This document shows positions 34,014 to 42,533 of a stretch of DNA of 64,000 nucleotides, piece after piece; position 1 is the stretch's first letter, and each line of letters begins with the position of its first letter. Made by a program: the position numbers and the translations under genes. Below the pieces are notes generated by a model, which was given only the letters and a program-made list of their open reading frames with translations, was not told the origin of the DNA and searched no databases. The stretch spans positions 2,948,501 to 3,012,500 of the forward strand of contig NZ_OY781365.1 in NCBI RefSeq assembly GCF_963676815.1, read 5' to 3'. Source of the stretch: an uncultured Draconibacterium sp. GTDB taxonomy: Bacteria; Bacteroidota; Bacteroidia; Bacteroidales; Prolixibacteraceae.

Positions 34014-34406
34014 ATGGAATCGAATAATTTGAATGAAAAACCACAATCAAAACTGAAAATTTTATTGGCTGAAGACGACCAGATCAATCAGAAACTATTT
34101 TCGTATATGCTGAAGGAAGTTGCAGAAGAACTGGTGATTGCATCCACTGGGCTTGAAGCCATTAACCTGTATAAAGAGCATACTGATACCGACCTGATTT
34201 TAATGGATTTAAAAATGCCTGAGATGGATGGTTACGAGGCTGCGCGCACCATTCGCGAAATGAATAAGGAGGTGCGTATTTTTGCCCTGTCGGCTTTTGC
34301 ACCCGAAACCCAGGGCGACTCGATTGCCAAAAATGGTTTTAACGGTTATGTGGCCAAACCCATTCGTAAGGCCGAACTGTTAAAAGCCATCGAAGAGCAC
34401 TTTTAA
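34014..34406 (+). CDS. Single-domain response regulator
   Basis: A 130-aa receiver domain without an output domain. The acidic pocket is at E20-D21-D22, the phosphorylation site at D65 in LILMDLKMPEMDG, the Thr/Ser switch in ALSAF, and the conserved Lys in VAKP at K115. Stand-alone receivers carry phosphate between histidine kinases or act by protein contact. No kinase is adjacent; the hybrid kinase at 46.7 kb carries its own, related receiver. Confidence 0.93.
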   Translation: MESNNLNEKPQSKLKILLAEDDQINQKLFSYMLKEVAEELVIASTGLEAINLYKEHTDTDLILMDLKMPEMDGYEAARTIREMNKEVRIFALSAFAPETQGDSIAKNGFNGYVAKPIRKAELLKAIEEHF

Positions 34407-34472
34407 TGCTGAATTCAATAAAATGAAATTGCTAAATAGTTAATCGATTTAAACACACTAAATTTTACAAAA

Positions 34473-35378
34473 ATGTTGAGAAACCTAACACTACTGATTA
34501 TTGGCTGCATAGTATTTGTTTTTGCGGCATGCGACAGCGAAGTTGAAGAAGGAGTATGGAAAAGTGACCTGAAGAAAGATGTGCAGCTGACCACCGATTT
34601 CGGGACCATTGTTTTGCGTTTGTCGGACGAAACACCCATACACCGCAATAATTTTATAAAACTGGTGAACCAGGGCGTTTACGACAGCGTATCGTTTCAT
34701 CGTGTAATCGAAAACTTTCTGGTACAAACCGGCGATGTGGCTACCAAACCTGCCGGGCAAATCAGTAGTAACGACAGTGCTGCGTTGTATTACCGTATCG
34801 ATGCCGAATTCAGACCCGATTTACTGCACCGAAGAGGGGCTTTAAATGCTGCGCGAATGGGAGACGACCAAAACCCGAATCGTGCATCGGATGGAACACA
34901 GTTTACCATTATACAGGGGCGTACCTACACCGACAGCACGCTGGCATTGGTTGAAAATCGCATAAACAAGTGGCTGGCCTACAATAAAGTGATTAACAAA
35001 GCGGAGAACAAAGCGCAACTGGACGAGCTTGCCGGGCTGATGGATTATATGGATGCCATTTACGAAAAACGCGTTTCTACTGATAGTTTAACGGTAGCCA
35101 CAATTGAAAAGGATATAGCAGCAATAAAAACGCGGTTCGACTCGCTTACCGAAACAGAGCTTGCCACAATGGAGCTGTACCATTTTCCGGAGGCACACCG
35201 CGAGATTTATAAAACAGAGGGCGGCGCTGCTCACCTCGATCAGAACTACACCGTTTTTGGGCAGGTAATAAGCGGCATGGATGTGGTTGACAGCATTGCA
35301 GGCGTTGCCACCAACCCGGCAGACAAACCCATTGATGATGTGCGTATTTTATCGGCAAAAATGATTGGGCGGAAGTAA
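34473..35378 (+). CDS. Cyclophilin-type peptidyl-prolyl isomerase, lipoprotein
   Basis: A 301-aa protein with a lipoprotein signal ending FVFAAC, so it is probably anchored to a membrane facing the periplasm. Cyclophilin motifs are split: TDFGTIVLRLSDETPIHRNNFIKLVNQGVYDSVSFHRVIENFLVQTGD at the N-terminal side and YTVFGQVISGMDVVDSIA at the C-terminal side. About 110 residues of charged helical sequence are inserted between them. It assists folding of exported proteins by analogy with the family. The gene stands 67 bp after the receiver gene and may share its transcript. Confidence 0.92.
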   Translation: MLRNLTLLIIGCIVFVFAACDSEVEEGVWKSDLKKDVQLTTDFGTIVLRLSDETPIHRNNFIKLVNQGVYDSVSFHRVIENFLVQTGDVATKPAGQISSNDSAALYYRIDAEFRPDLLHRRGALNAARMGDDQNPNRASDGTQFTIIQGRTYTDSTLALVENRINKWLAYNKVINKAENKAQLDELAGLMDYMDAIYEKRVSTDSLTVATIEKDIAAIKTRFDSLTETELATMELYHFPEAHREIYKTEGGAAHLDQNYTVFGQVISGMDVVDSIAGVATNPADKPIDDVRILSAKMIGRK

Positions 35379-35394
35379 TTAGCAGGTCTCCTGC

Positions 35395-35592
35395 TTATTG
35401 TCGGTAGTATAATCCAAACTTATTTCGTTGTTTTAACACGCGCTGGCGCAGATTTACCATCCGTGCCCTGGTTGTCCCGGATAGAAAAAACATAAAAAGT
35501 AATCCCCAATAATTGCCACTGGTTTCCATTCCCCGCGTTGTAACAGAATAGCCGCCAGGCGCGTATATACTACCGTCTGCCACATTGTGCAA
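35395..35592 (-). CDS. Possible 65-aa small membrane protein
   Basis: An open frame with one hydrophobic stretch (NYWGLLFMFFLSG) and a strongly basic C-terminal part. It faces the cyclophilin gene and is divergent from the unknown gene at 35645. The composition is protein-like, but there is no family recognition and no promoter match, so it may be non-coding. Confidence 0.3.
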   Translation of the reverse strand: MHNVADGSIYAPGGYSVTTRGMETSGNYWGLLFMFFLSGTTRARMVNLRQRVLKQRNKFGLYYRQ

Positions 35593-35644
35593 TGTTCATT
35601 TTTTAACCGAATTTTCTATTTGTTACAACATTAAATCAAAAGCT

Positions 35645-36190
35645 ATGAATCCAACAAGTAACATTAAAAACCGCGAGCGAATAGTCCGCATTCCAATTCC
35701 GGGAAAAATTAAACCGATGGCGCATGCAAATCATACCCAGGCATTAATTGATACTATAAACGAAGAGCTAAACAGTAAATTAAAAATTGGCTATAAAGCC
35801 TGGAAAGAGGATGGTAGCCGGATTGAAAAAGGTGATGAATTTAATCTGGATATTATCATCTCGGTGGATGACGGGCACTATAAGAATTTGGCCTTCGAGA
35901 ATTTAAGGGTAACTTTTGCATCGGATAATAAATTTGCTACGCTGCTAAATCCAACCCGAACAAAATTTTTTAGGTGTATCGAGAAAGAATTTACCCGAAT
36001 TACCGGTTCATCTCCGGCAAGGGTACAAGCCCGCTTGTTAGCCATTGGGGCAATTTACCCGGAGAATATGAGCGATATAGTCGAGAATATGGGAATGTTG
36101 GTGGTTGAAGCTGATCCGCTTATTCAATCACTCTTTCATATTCACCGGGTAATGAGTGATATTCCGGTAGATATACAGCCGGGGCATTAA
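35645..36190 (+). CDS. Unknown 181-aa cytosolic protein
   Basis: Not recognised. The product starts MNPTSNIKNRERIVRIPIPG; the alternative upstream start at 35585 is less likely. It contains mixed strands and helices, a motif-like segment ISVDDGHYKNLAFENLRVTF, and no signal peptide or membrane segment. It is followed by the repeat-rich stretch 36.2-36.9 kb and then another unknown gene on the same strand. Confidence 0.7.
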   Translation: MNPTSNIKNRERIVRIPIPGKIKPMAHANHTQALIDTINEELNSKLKIGYKAWKEDGSRIEKGDEFNLDIIISVDDGHYKNLAFENLRVTFASDNKFATLLNPTRTKFFRCIEKEFTRITGSSPARVQARLLAIGAIYPENMSDIVENMGMLVVEADPLIQSLFHIHRVMSDIPVDIQPGH

Positions 36191-36216
36191 TTGGAAATTC
36201 CGTTTGCTCCGGAGTG

Positions 36217-36349
36217 AGATTGCTTCAGTCGTTCCTCCTTAGCAATGACGATGTGAGGCAATAGAATAGGGCAGCGGACAATGAACGAATTCATTCTGGC
36301 ACGATTCACTGCTGTCCGCTGCCTTGTAACAATAATAAATGTGTCAATC
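36217..36349. repeat. Nested palindromic element, copy 1 (right arm deleted)
   Basis: Shares AGATTGCTTCAGTCGTTCCT, GCAATGAC and the inner inverted pair GGGCAGCGGACA (36269-36280) / TGTCCGCTGCC (36313-36323) with the element at 37885-38055, in the same order and orientation. The outer right arm is shortened to TGTCAATCT, as if an internal piece was lost. Confidence 0.75.
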
Positions 36350-36503
36350 TCTCTAGCCTATTGAACCATAACAATATTTTTCGTAACTTTTGTTCACCAA
36401 AACAACACAAGTGCATTTTGCCAATTCTACATATGCCCATTCAGTGTGTTCGATATTGCCTGCGGGAATTGAAAACTGCAGAATTGCTTTGCAAAAATGT
36501 ATG

Positions 36504-36755
36504 CTATCGCAGTTGATAGATCGTGTTTTTCCAAAAAAATGTACCCTTTCGCATGCTACAACCAGTGTTTTTTCAAAAAAGAGGTGCCTTTCGTATGCGA
36601 TAACCCGTGTTTTTTACAGAAAATGGCCCCTATCGCATGCGATAGGCAATGGTTCCTCAATAAAACGGCCTCTTACGCATGCGATAGGCAATAGTTTCTT
36701 TACAAAATGCCCGCTTTCGCATGCGAAAGGTAGTGTTTGCTCAAAAAAATGGTGC
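36504..36755. repeat. Six tandem 42-bp units, each with a palindromic centre
   Basis: Units start at 36504, 36546, 36588, 36630, 36672 and 36714; a partial seventh follows. All are exactly 42 bp. Each opens with a palindrome around GCATGC; units 4 (CTATCGCATGCGATAG) and 6 (CTTTCGCATGCGAAAG) are perfect 16-bp palindromes that differ by paired changes. The linkers share a T-run/A-run pattern. The frame is open through the array only because 42 is a multiple of three. It lies 169 bp before the gene at 36924. Confidence 0.85.
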
Positions 36756-36923
36756 TTAACGCACTTGCTGAAACCCTTGATGTTATTGAGGTTTAGACTG
36801 TTTGTAGAAGATTTACGCAGTTGTTTAAGAGAAATTCCTCCGGAATTACAATTCAATACAGTATTAATCAACCCGGATACTTTCCAAAAACGGAATAACC
36901 CCCGGGACTAAAATTTATGAATT

Positions 36924-37700
36924 ATGCCATACAGACGTATGCCAGTTTCTATTATCGACAGAAACAAAGTGCTGGAAACTACCAGCGAAAAAGCAAGCAG
37001 TACGCCCGCTGACCAATGGGCGATAAGTACCGAAACGCAAACACGTCTAACCACTCTTTATCCGGCTTTCAGGCAGGAGATGGGAGAGCGGCAGGAGCAG
37101 TTTGCCAAACAAGCCGAAGCCACCGAAGTGGAAAATACACAGCAACAGGTGTTGCATCGCTCGGTGTCGCATTTCTTCCAGGTTTTTAATTTAGCTGTTG
37201 AGCGTGGTGTGTTTAGCCCCGCCGACCGCCTTTACTATGGACTAAGTGCCAGCCAGACCGAGCTGCCCAAACTAGGTACCGAACAAGACCTGGTTACCTG
37301 GGCACGAAACCTGATTGACGGCGAAGCAAAACGAACACAAGAAAGTATACCCGAAGCACCTGCCGTGCCCGTTGCCCCCGATGTGGAGCCCACAAGCGAA
37401 CAGGATGCGGTGCCAATGAGCAATCCATCGGCTGCCGAAGTAGAAACCGAGCTAAACAAATATGTGGAGTTGCGTAATGCACAGTCGGCCGAAAAACAGG
37501 CTTTTGATGCCGAAAACAAAGATGTGCTGGATATGCTGCCCGAAATTGACGAACTGATACGTGATATTTACGATGAGGTAGAATTTTACTACCGCAAAGA
37601 AACGCCGGCCAACCGCCGTAAACTGGCCCGCGAATGGGGCGTGGTTTACGTATCGCGGCCGGGCGAAGAACCCGATGATGAGGTGGTGGAGGAAGATTGA
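36924..37700 (+). CDS. Unknown 258-aa protein beginning MPYRRMP
   Basis: I believe this belongs to an uncharacterised Bacteroidota family whose members begin MPYRR.P and end near a GVVYV.R motif (here WGVVYVSRPGEEP), but I cannot name a domain. Residues 10-130 are helical with VSHFFQVFNLAVERG and LYYGL. A Pro/Glu-rich linker spans about 145-170, and a charged C-terminal helical part has EIDELIRDIYDEVEFYYRK. No signal or membrane segment. It is preceded by the 42-bp array, bracketed by two direct copies of a palindromic element, and followed by its own terminator at 37843. Confidence 0.75.
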   Translation: MPYRRMPVSIIDRNKVLETTSEKASSTPADQWAISTETQTRLTTLYPAFRQEMGERQEQFAKQAEATEVENTQQQVLHRSVSHFFQVFNLAVERGVFSPADRLYYGLSASQTELPKLGTEQDLVTWARNLIDGEAKRTQESIPEAPAVPVAPDVEPTSEQDAVPMSNPSAAEVETELNKYVELRNAQSAEKQAFDAENKDVLDMLPEIDELIRDIYDEVEFYYRKETPANRRKLAREWGVVYVSRPGEEPDDEVVEED

Positions 37701-37787
37701 TTCTGCCGCATCTTCTGAAAATTAAAACGTTAACAAATGAGCGATTGGTATTATTGACTCACCCTGATTGCGTTTGCGACACAATCG

Positions 37788-37811
37788 TCCCTCTCTGCCC
37801 GCAGAGAGGGA
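37788..37811. repeat. Perfect GC-rich palindrome
   Basis: TCCCTCTCTGC and GCAGAGAGGGA pair perfectly (11 bp) around CC. Similar in style to the proB-proA hairpin; probably a dispersed palindrome. Confidence 0.5.
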
Positions 37812-37842
37812 ATGAGGGAGAGTAAAACCCAACTCATTTTCG

Positions 37843-37875
37843 AAAGGCTGTTCCGGAGGGCAGCCTTTTGTTTTT
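37843..37875 (+). terminator. Terminator after the MPYRR gene
   Basis: AAAGGCTG (37843-37850) / CAGCCTTT (37861-37868) form a hairpin with a 10-nt loop and are followed by a T-rich run, 143 bp after the stop codon. Confidence 0.65.
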
Positions 37876-37884
37876 GGCTCGCCC

Positions 37885-38055
37885 AGATTGCTTCAGTCGT
37901 TCCTCCCTCGCAATGACAATCTGTTGTGCTAGAATAGGGCAGCGGACAATGAAGTATACCGTTGAGGCATGATAGCAAGTTGTCCGCTGCCTTACACGAA
38001 TAAATAACGTGTCATTGCGATACCGGTGAGTGAAACGAATCGGGAGAAGCAATCT
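37885..38055. repeat. Nested palindromic element, copy 2 (complete, 171 bp)
   Basis: The outer arms AGATTGCTTC (37885-37894) / GAAGCAATCT (38046-38055) enclose GCAATGACA / TGTCATTGC and then GGCAGCGGACAA (37938-37949) / TTGTCCGCTGCC (37980-37991). Three nested inverted pairs around a 30-bp centre give a MITE-like form. No gene lies inside. The CATTGC...AAGCAATCT arms resemble a dispersed palindromic repeat known from many bacteria. Confidence 0.8.
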
Positions 38056-38146
38056 AATCCTCTGTCCCGATCTTAGCATCGGGAGGGAATTAAAGGGGGA
38101 TTGGCGTGATTGCGTCGGTTATTCTTCGCTTGGACATACAATTTTT

Positions 38147-38328
38147 ACCACCCCACCGCCGTAAACGCGGTACCCCCCTCCTGGCAGGAGGGGAAATTTT
38201 CGTGCTACCAATTATCTACTTATTTCCAATTCAAATACCGGCAAAATTTAGCTACGCTGATTTTCAATTCTCCTCCTCGCAGGAGGAGTACCGCTGATGT
38301 AATGCAATGGAATCAGGGGGGAGGTGGT
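38147..38328. repeat. Nested palindromic intergenic repeat, second type
   Basis: The imperfect outer arms (ACCACCCCACC and GGGGGAGGTGGT) enclose GCGGTAC (38167-38173) / GTACCGC (38288-38294). Inside these are two self-complementary blocks, CCCCTCCT/AGGAGGGG and TCCTCCT/AGGAGGA. The design matches a widespread ACCACCCC-type intergenic repeat of Bacteroidota. Confidence 0.65.
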
Positions 38329-38574
38329 GATTAATATTTTGATACACCGAAGTGATCGGGACAGGCTGTTTAAAAAAGGAGGACGAGCAAGTAAGTTTTA
38401 AATTAAGGACAGACCAATCCGTTAATAACTAATTGTTTTATAAAATCCTGACATATATTTGTTGGGATTTTTTTTGTTAAATTCGTAGTTGTTAATAGGT
38501 TTTAAATGAAGGTATTCAGCCAATATTGTATTCTTGATTAGATGTTCCCGAATTGATTTAAATCTTATCTGAAA
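38329..38574. other. Leader region before the TPR gene
   Basis: No gene. It carries a -7 promoter match TATATTTG at 38454-38461, which would give a leader of about 110 nt before the TPR gene. Base composition becomes AT-rich from here. Confidence 0.5.
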
Positions 38575-40611
38575 ATGACAAAAGGAAAATTCATCTTGGT
38601 ATTTGTTTTAATTGCCATTATACTCATCTCTTGCTTTATTTTATTTCTTTTATTGACGAATCGGATACATTATTTGACGAGTTTAAATTGGAAAGCATTA
38701 TGGGCGAGTCTTAATAAGCTTCATAAATGGCTTATTCCTTCCACTTTCACTGCAATGGTATTATTCAGCCTTTTTACTACTTTTTTGTACAATAAAATAT
38801 TTCCGTCAAAAGATAAGGAAATATTGAAAACTGTATCTCGGATGGAATTAAGTATGGAAGATTATCAGAAATCTAGTATTGATCCACGAGATATTCAACA
38901 ATATATTAAAGAGCTTTTGACCGAATTTTCCATAAAAAATTGGAAAAATGAGCCTTATTTAAAAATTGATGAATGGTATAATAGCAAAAGAATTAATATC
39001 GTTGAAAGAGAACTGCTCAAAAATCAGATTAGTGTTTTGGATGAGCACTTTAAGATGTTAGATAATAAAGCTAATGAAAACAGCGATGTGGAAAAATATC
39101 TTGAATCGTTAAAGAAGAACATCGAAAACGGAGACGCTGAAAAAATCAAAGAAAATTACTTTGCTCAAAAGAAAAGATATAAAGAGAATACAATTCTTAT
39201 ACTCAAACAATCGATAAGTGCGGCAAGAGTACTCTTTGCGTATGATGAAGCGATTGAGTTGAATATTGAGTTATTAAATTTGGAGCCATCAGCCTATAAT
39301 TATATGCACTTAGCATGGTTGTTGCGTAAGCTTGATTTCCTCGAGCGTTCAGCGAGCAATTATAAGAAGTCTTTGGATCTGTATGAAGACATGGCGAAAA
39401 AGGACTCATATAAATTTTTGCCATTGGTTGCCAATGTTTTAGGTAACTTAGCTAGCGTACAATCTGATCTGAATTTGTTTGATGAGGCTACAAAATGTTA
39501 TAAAAGATCATTAAAGTTATATCGACAGATCATTGAAAGAGGGCAGGACGATTATGTTGGCTTTTTTTCTCAGACACTTAGTAATTACGCAGCTTATCAA
39601 ATGAGACGCAATCAATACGAGGGGGTATTGGAGAACCTGAATGAGGCATTAATAATTCAAGAAAAGCTTGCAGAAAGAGGACCAGCGAAGGATAAAAAAC
39701 CGATTGTGGAAACTCTCAACAAGTTAGCAATGTATTATGAGAGTATTAAGGATTATAGTCAAGCTGTCAATGCGTATGAAAAGGCGTTGGAATTAAGTCG
39801 TAATCTCATGATTAATGATGGCGTAGGAAATTATGATTATGAGGTGGCGCAAACGTTGAATAATATAGCGAATTTACATGTCGAACTAGGAGAGGAGGAG
39901 TTGGGTCTCCGGGAGCATCAAGAGGCTTTGGATATTTTTAGAGGACTAACGGTTAGAAACCCTAAGGTTTATATAGGAGATGTTGCAATGAGCTTAAACA
40001 ATTTGGGGCAAATTTATTCGAATAGGGATGATTTTGAAAGATCAAAAAAGTGTTACCAAGAGGCACTGGATCTTTATCGAGAATTGTTAAAGGATAATCC
40101 AGAATTATATAAATATAGAATTGTTAAAGCTCTAAATAATTATGCAATTTTATCACTAAAGTGTAAAGAATATGATGGTTCGTATAGGAAATTTGAGGAG
40201 GCTTTGACTCTTTGCAGGGAACTTACAGTGGATTCAATCAATTATAAATCCTTACTAGCGGATGTATTGATTAATTTTGCAGCTCTACATGGTACTCGTT
40301 CTGAATATAAACTTGCTTTGGAGAAAAGTCAGGAATCTTTAATAATAAGAAGACAACTTGCCATCGTTGATCCGAAAGTAAATAAGATTAAGGTAGCAGA
40401 AGCATTGATTAATGTTGCTAATTCTAATGCTGGGTTGGGTAGGCTTCAGATTGTAATTGAGAACTATGAAGAAGCTCTTAGTATTTTTAAGGAATATGAA
40501 GGCTTAAGTCCTAGCCTTAATTATAAAGTAAAAATGATTGAGCGTAATTTGTTGGATGTTAGAAAAGCTTTTGATGGAACTGAGATTGGAAGAGGAAAAA
40601 TTGACAAATAA
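38575..40611 (+). CDS. Membrane-anchored TPR-repeat protein
   Basis: A 678-aa protein. Two N-terminal hydrophobic helices (about 6-28 and 52-72) would anchor it in the inner membrane. A charged linker follows and then, from about residue 200 to 660, a series of ten or so TPR units of the kinesin-light-chain type (for example ATKCYKRSLKLYRQII, NAYEKALELSRNL and SKKCYQEALDLYRELL). TPR arrays bind partner proteins; no enzymatic domain is present. The gene is clearly more AT-rich than its neighbours and stands alone between repeat-rich stretches and an IS, which suggests accessory, possibly transferred DNA. Confidence 0.85.
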   Translation: MTKGKFILVFVLIAIILISCFILFLLLTNRIHYLTSLNWKALWASLNKLHKWLIPSTFTAMVLFSLFTTFLYNKIFPSKDKEILKTVSRMELSMEDYQKSSIDPRDIQQYIKELLTEFSIKNWKNEPYLKIDEWYNSKRINIVERELLKNQISVLDEHFKMLDNKANENSDVEKYLESLKKNIENGDAEKIKENYFAQKKRYKENTILILKQSISAARVLFAYDEAIELNIELLNLEPSAYNYMHLAWLLRKLDFLERSASNYKKSLDLYEDMAKKDSYKFLPLVANVLGNLASVQSDLNLFDEATKCYKRSLKLYRQIIERGQDDYVGFFSQTLSNYAAYQMRRNQYEGVLENLNEALIIQEKLAERGPAKDKKPIVETLNKLAMYYESIKDYSQAVNAYEKALELSRNLMINDGVGNYDYEVAQTLNNIANLHVELGEEELGLREHQEALDIFRGLTVRNPKVYIGDVAMSLNNLGQIYSNRDDFERSKKCYQEALDLYRELLKDNPELYKYRIVKALNNYAILSLKCKEYDGSYRKFEEALTLCRELTVDSINYKSLLADVLINFAALHGTRSEYKLALEKSQESLIIRRQLAIVDPKVNKIKVAEALINVANSNAGLGRLQIVIENYEEALSIFKEYEGLSPSLNYKVKMIERNLLDVRKAFDGTEIGRGKIDK

Positions 40612-40683
40612 TTTATATCTCCCTCTTGCCAATTAACAATCGGTGTGCAATTCGAAAGAATTGAATTAATAATAGGATTTCGA

Positions 40684-40759
40684 AAGTGTATATAAAAAAC
40701 AAAAGGGAAAAACTAAGTTTTTCCCTTTTGTGGTGCCGCCTGCCCCGAAGCTTCGGGGG
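40684..40759 (-). pseudogene. tRNA-Phe 3'-end copy 3 with terminator, split by the IS
   Basis: Repeats the DNA just behind the real tRNA-Phe: the terminator stem CAAAAGGGAAAAAC/GTTTTTCCCTTTTG (40700-40730), then TGGTGCC (40731 onwards) equal to the tRNA 3' end, then the palindrome CCCCGAAGCTTCGGGG in place of the T-loop. The IS interrupts it at 40759; the rest (AACCAGGGACAC) lies at 43360-43371. The match to 44294-44348 is nearly complete over 55 nt apart from the hairpin loop and one base in the tRNA end. Confidence 0.8.
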
Positions 40760-40968
40760 TGGCTATTCTGGTTCGTTTTGTGCCACCGATTTCGGAATGG
40801 TTTGTGCCAGTGATTTCGGTTCAAACTGTGCCACCGGGTAACTAAAAAGCGGATATTTTTCGGTTCGTTTTGTGCCACCCCGGTTCAGGCCGGTTACGCT
40901 TTCGGTTCGTTTTGTGCCACTTTGGGAGATCAGGTAAAAACAGCTATATCGCAGATTTTTTTCTGGAT

Positions 40969-42516
40969 ATGGCAAATAAACTTGATCCGATGGATTTAAA
41001 ACAGATTTTATCGTTGCACAACGACGGGGAAAGCAACCGGCAGATTGGCGGGATTTTAGGTATCTCGCGCAATACTGTCAACAATTACATCAAACTGGCA
41101 AAAGCCAGCGATTACAGTATCGGGGAACTGCTGGCAATGGATCCCCATCAACTTGATGAACTCTTTACAGCTCACACCACACTTATCACCAACCGGTACG
41201 ACGAACTGATGGCCTGGTTCAACAAAGTGAACCAACAACGCAACCACCCCGGTTTTACCTTTATGTATCACTATCAGGAATACCGCAGCCAGGTTTCCAA
41301 CCCGTACAGCTACACCCAGTTTATGGAACATTACCACCGTAAATACGACCAGGTGAAAGGTTCGATGAAACTGGAACATGAGGCAGGAAAAGAGATGTAC
41401 ATCGATTTTGCAGGCAAGAAACTGCATATCATCAATAAGGAAACCGGGGAACTTATCCCGGTAGAAGTTTTTGTCGCTATCCTGCCCAATAGCCAGTACA
41501 CCTATGTTACAGCCTGTTTAAGCCAAAAACGCGAAGACCTGATTACTTGCACTGCCGGTGCCCTTTCATTCTTTGGAGGAGTGCCCAAAGCTGTCGTTTC
41601 CGACAATTTAAAATCGGCAGTTACCCGGGCAAGTAAATACGAAGCAGAGATAAACCGTACGTTTAAAGATTTTGCCTGTCATTACGGTTGTGTTATCAAC
41701 CCAACACGCAGCTATGCCCCGCAAGACAAAGCATTGGTCGAAAACGCCGTTAATCTTGCCTATCAGCGTATTTATTATCCGCTAAGGGATATGGATTTCT
41801 TTTCGCTTGACGACCTGAACCGCGAGATAAGAAAACTATTAAAAGACTACAACAACTTGCTGTTTCAACGAAAACAGGCCAGCCGCCGGGAACTGTTTCA
41901 ATCGGTGGAACGCAGCTATCTAAAACCGCTGCCCGACACGCCTTATCAGATGAAAGATTACCGCAGGGCAAAGGTCCAGAAAATTGGCTATGTGTATTTT
42001 TCACCCGAAAAAAGTTATTACAGCGTTCCGTACCGGTATATCGGTAAGTCAACACTTATCCACTATACGGCATCCACTGTTGAAGTGTATTATAACCACC
42101 AGCGTATTGCCCTTCACAAACGTAACTATACCATAGGAAGTTATAACACCATCAAAGAGCATTTAAGCAGTACTCACCGGGCAAGGACCGATTGGAACCC
42201 GGATTTCTTTAAGCGTATGGCTGCCAAACATGGAGAAAATGTGTTGACACTCGTTGACCAGTTGGTGACCACTTGCGACTATCCTGAAACAGCTTACAAA
42301 AGTGCCATGGGCATTGTACAGCTTCACAAAGCTTATGGTTCAGAACGTTTAAATAATGCTTGTAAACTGGCCCTTCTTGCCGGAACTCATTCCTACAGGC
42401 GCATTGGCAACATCCTAAAAAACAAACAAGACAAACTTCCTTTCCCGGAAGGAAACAGCAATATCCCGCACATCCCTGCACACAGCAATTTGCGCGGGGC
42501 AGCGGCTTATAAATAA
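40969..42516 (+). CDS. istA: IS21 transposase IstA
   Basis: A 515-aa DDE transposase from the ATG at 40969. The N-terminal helix-turn-helix reads LKQILSLHNDGESNRQIGGILGISRNTVNNYIKLA. The catalytic core shows the first Asp in MYIDFAGKK, the second in VVSDNLKSAV and the Glu in ALVENAVNLAYQRIYYPL. A longer reading from 40870 runs through the terminal transposase-binding sites and is not used. istB follows 17 bp downstream. Confidence 0.94.
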   Translation: MANKLDPMDLKQILSLHNDGESNRQIGGILGISRNTVNNYIKLAKASDYSIGELLAMDPHQLDELFTAHTTLITNRYDELMAWFNKVNQQRNHPGFTFMYHYQEYRSQVSNPYSYTQFMEHYHRKYDQVKGSMKLEHEAGKEMYIDFAGKKLHIINKETGELIPVEVFVAILPNSQYTYVTACLSQKREDLITCTAGALSFFGGVPKAVVSDNLKSAVTRASKYEAEINRTFKDFACHYGCVINPTRSYAPQDKALVENAVNLAYQRIYYPLRDMDFFSLDDLNREIRKLLKDYNNLLFQRKQASRRELFQSVERSYLKPLPDTPYQMKDYRRAKVQKIGYVYFSPEKSYYSVPYRYIGKSTLIHYTASTVEVYYNHQRIALHKRNYTIGSYNTIKEHLSSTHRARTDWNPDFFKRMAAKHGENVLTLVDQLVTTCDYPETAYKSAMGIVQLHKAYGSERLNNACKLALLAGTHSYRRIGNILKNKQDKLPFPEGNSNIPHIPAHSNLRGAAAYK

Positions 42517-42533
42517 CTCTAAATTTTATTAAT

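Noticed and set aside
36504..36755. CRISPR array
   Set aside because: The units are contiguous, with no unique spacers, a degenerate repeat and no cas genes in the window.
36390..36911. Open reading frame of 173 codons running through the 42-bp array, with 14-residue repeats
   Set aside because: The frame is open because 42 is a multiple of three; two other frames, one on the opposite strand, are open over part of the array too. Conservation follows DNA palindromes, not residues, so I treat it as a DNA repeat.
40870..40968. Upstream extension of IstA to the ATG at 40870
   Set aside because: The extra 33 codons run over the terminal transposase-binding repeats; the family start fits the ATG at 40969.
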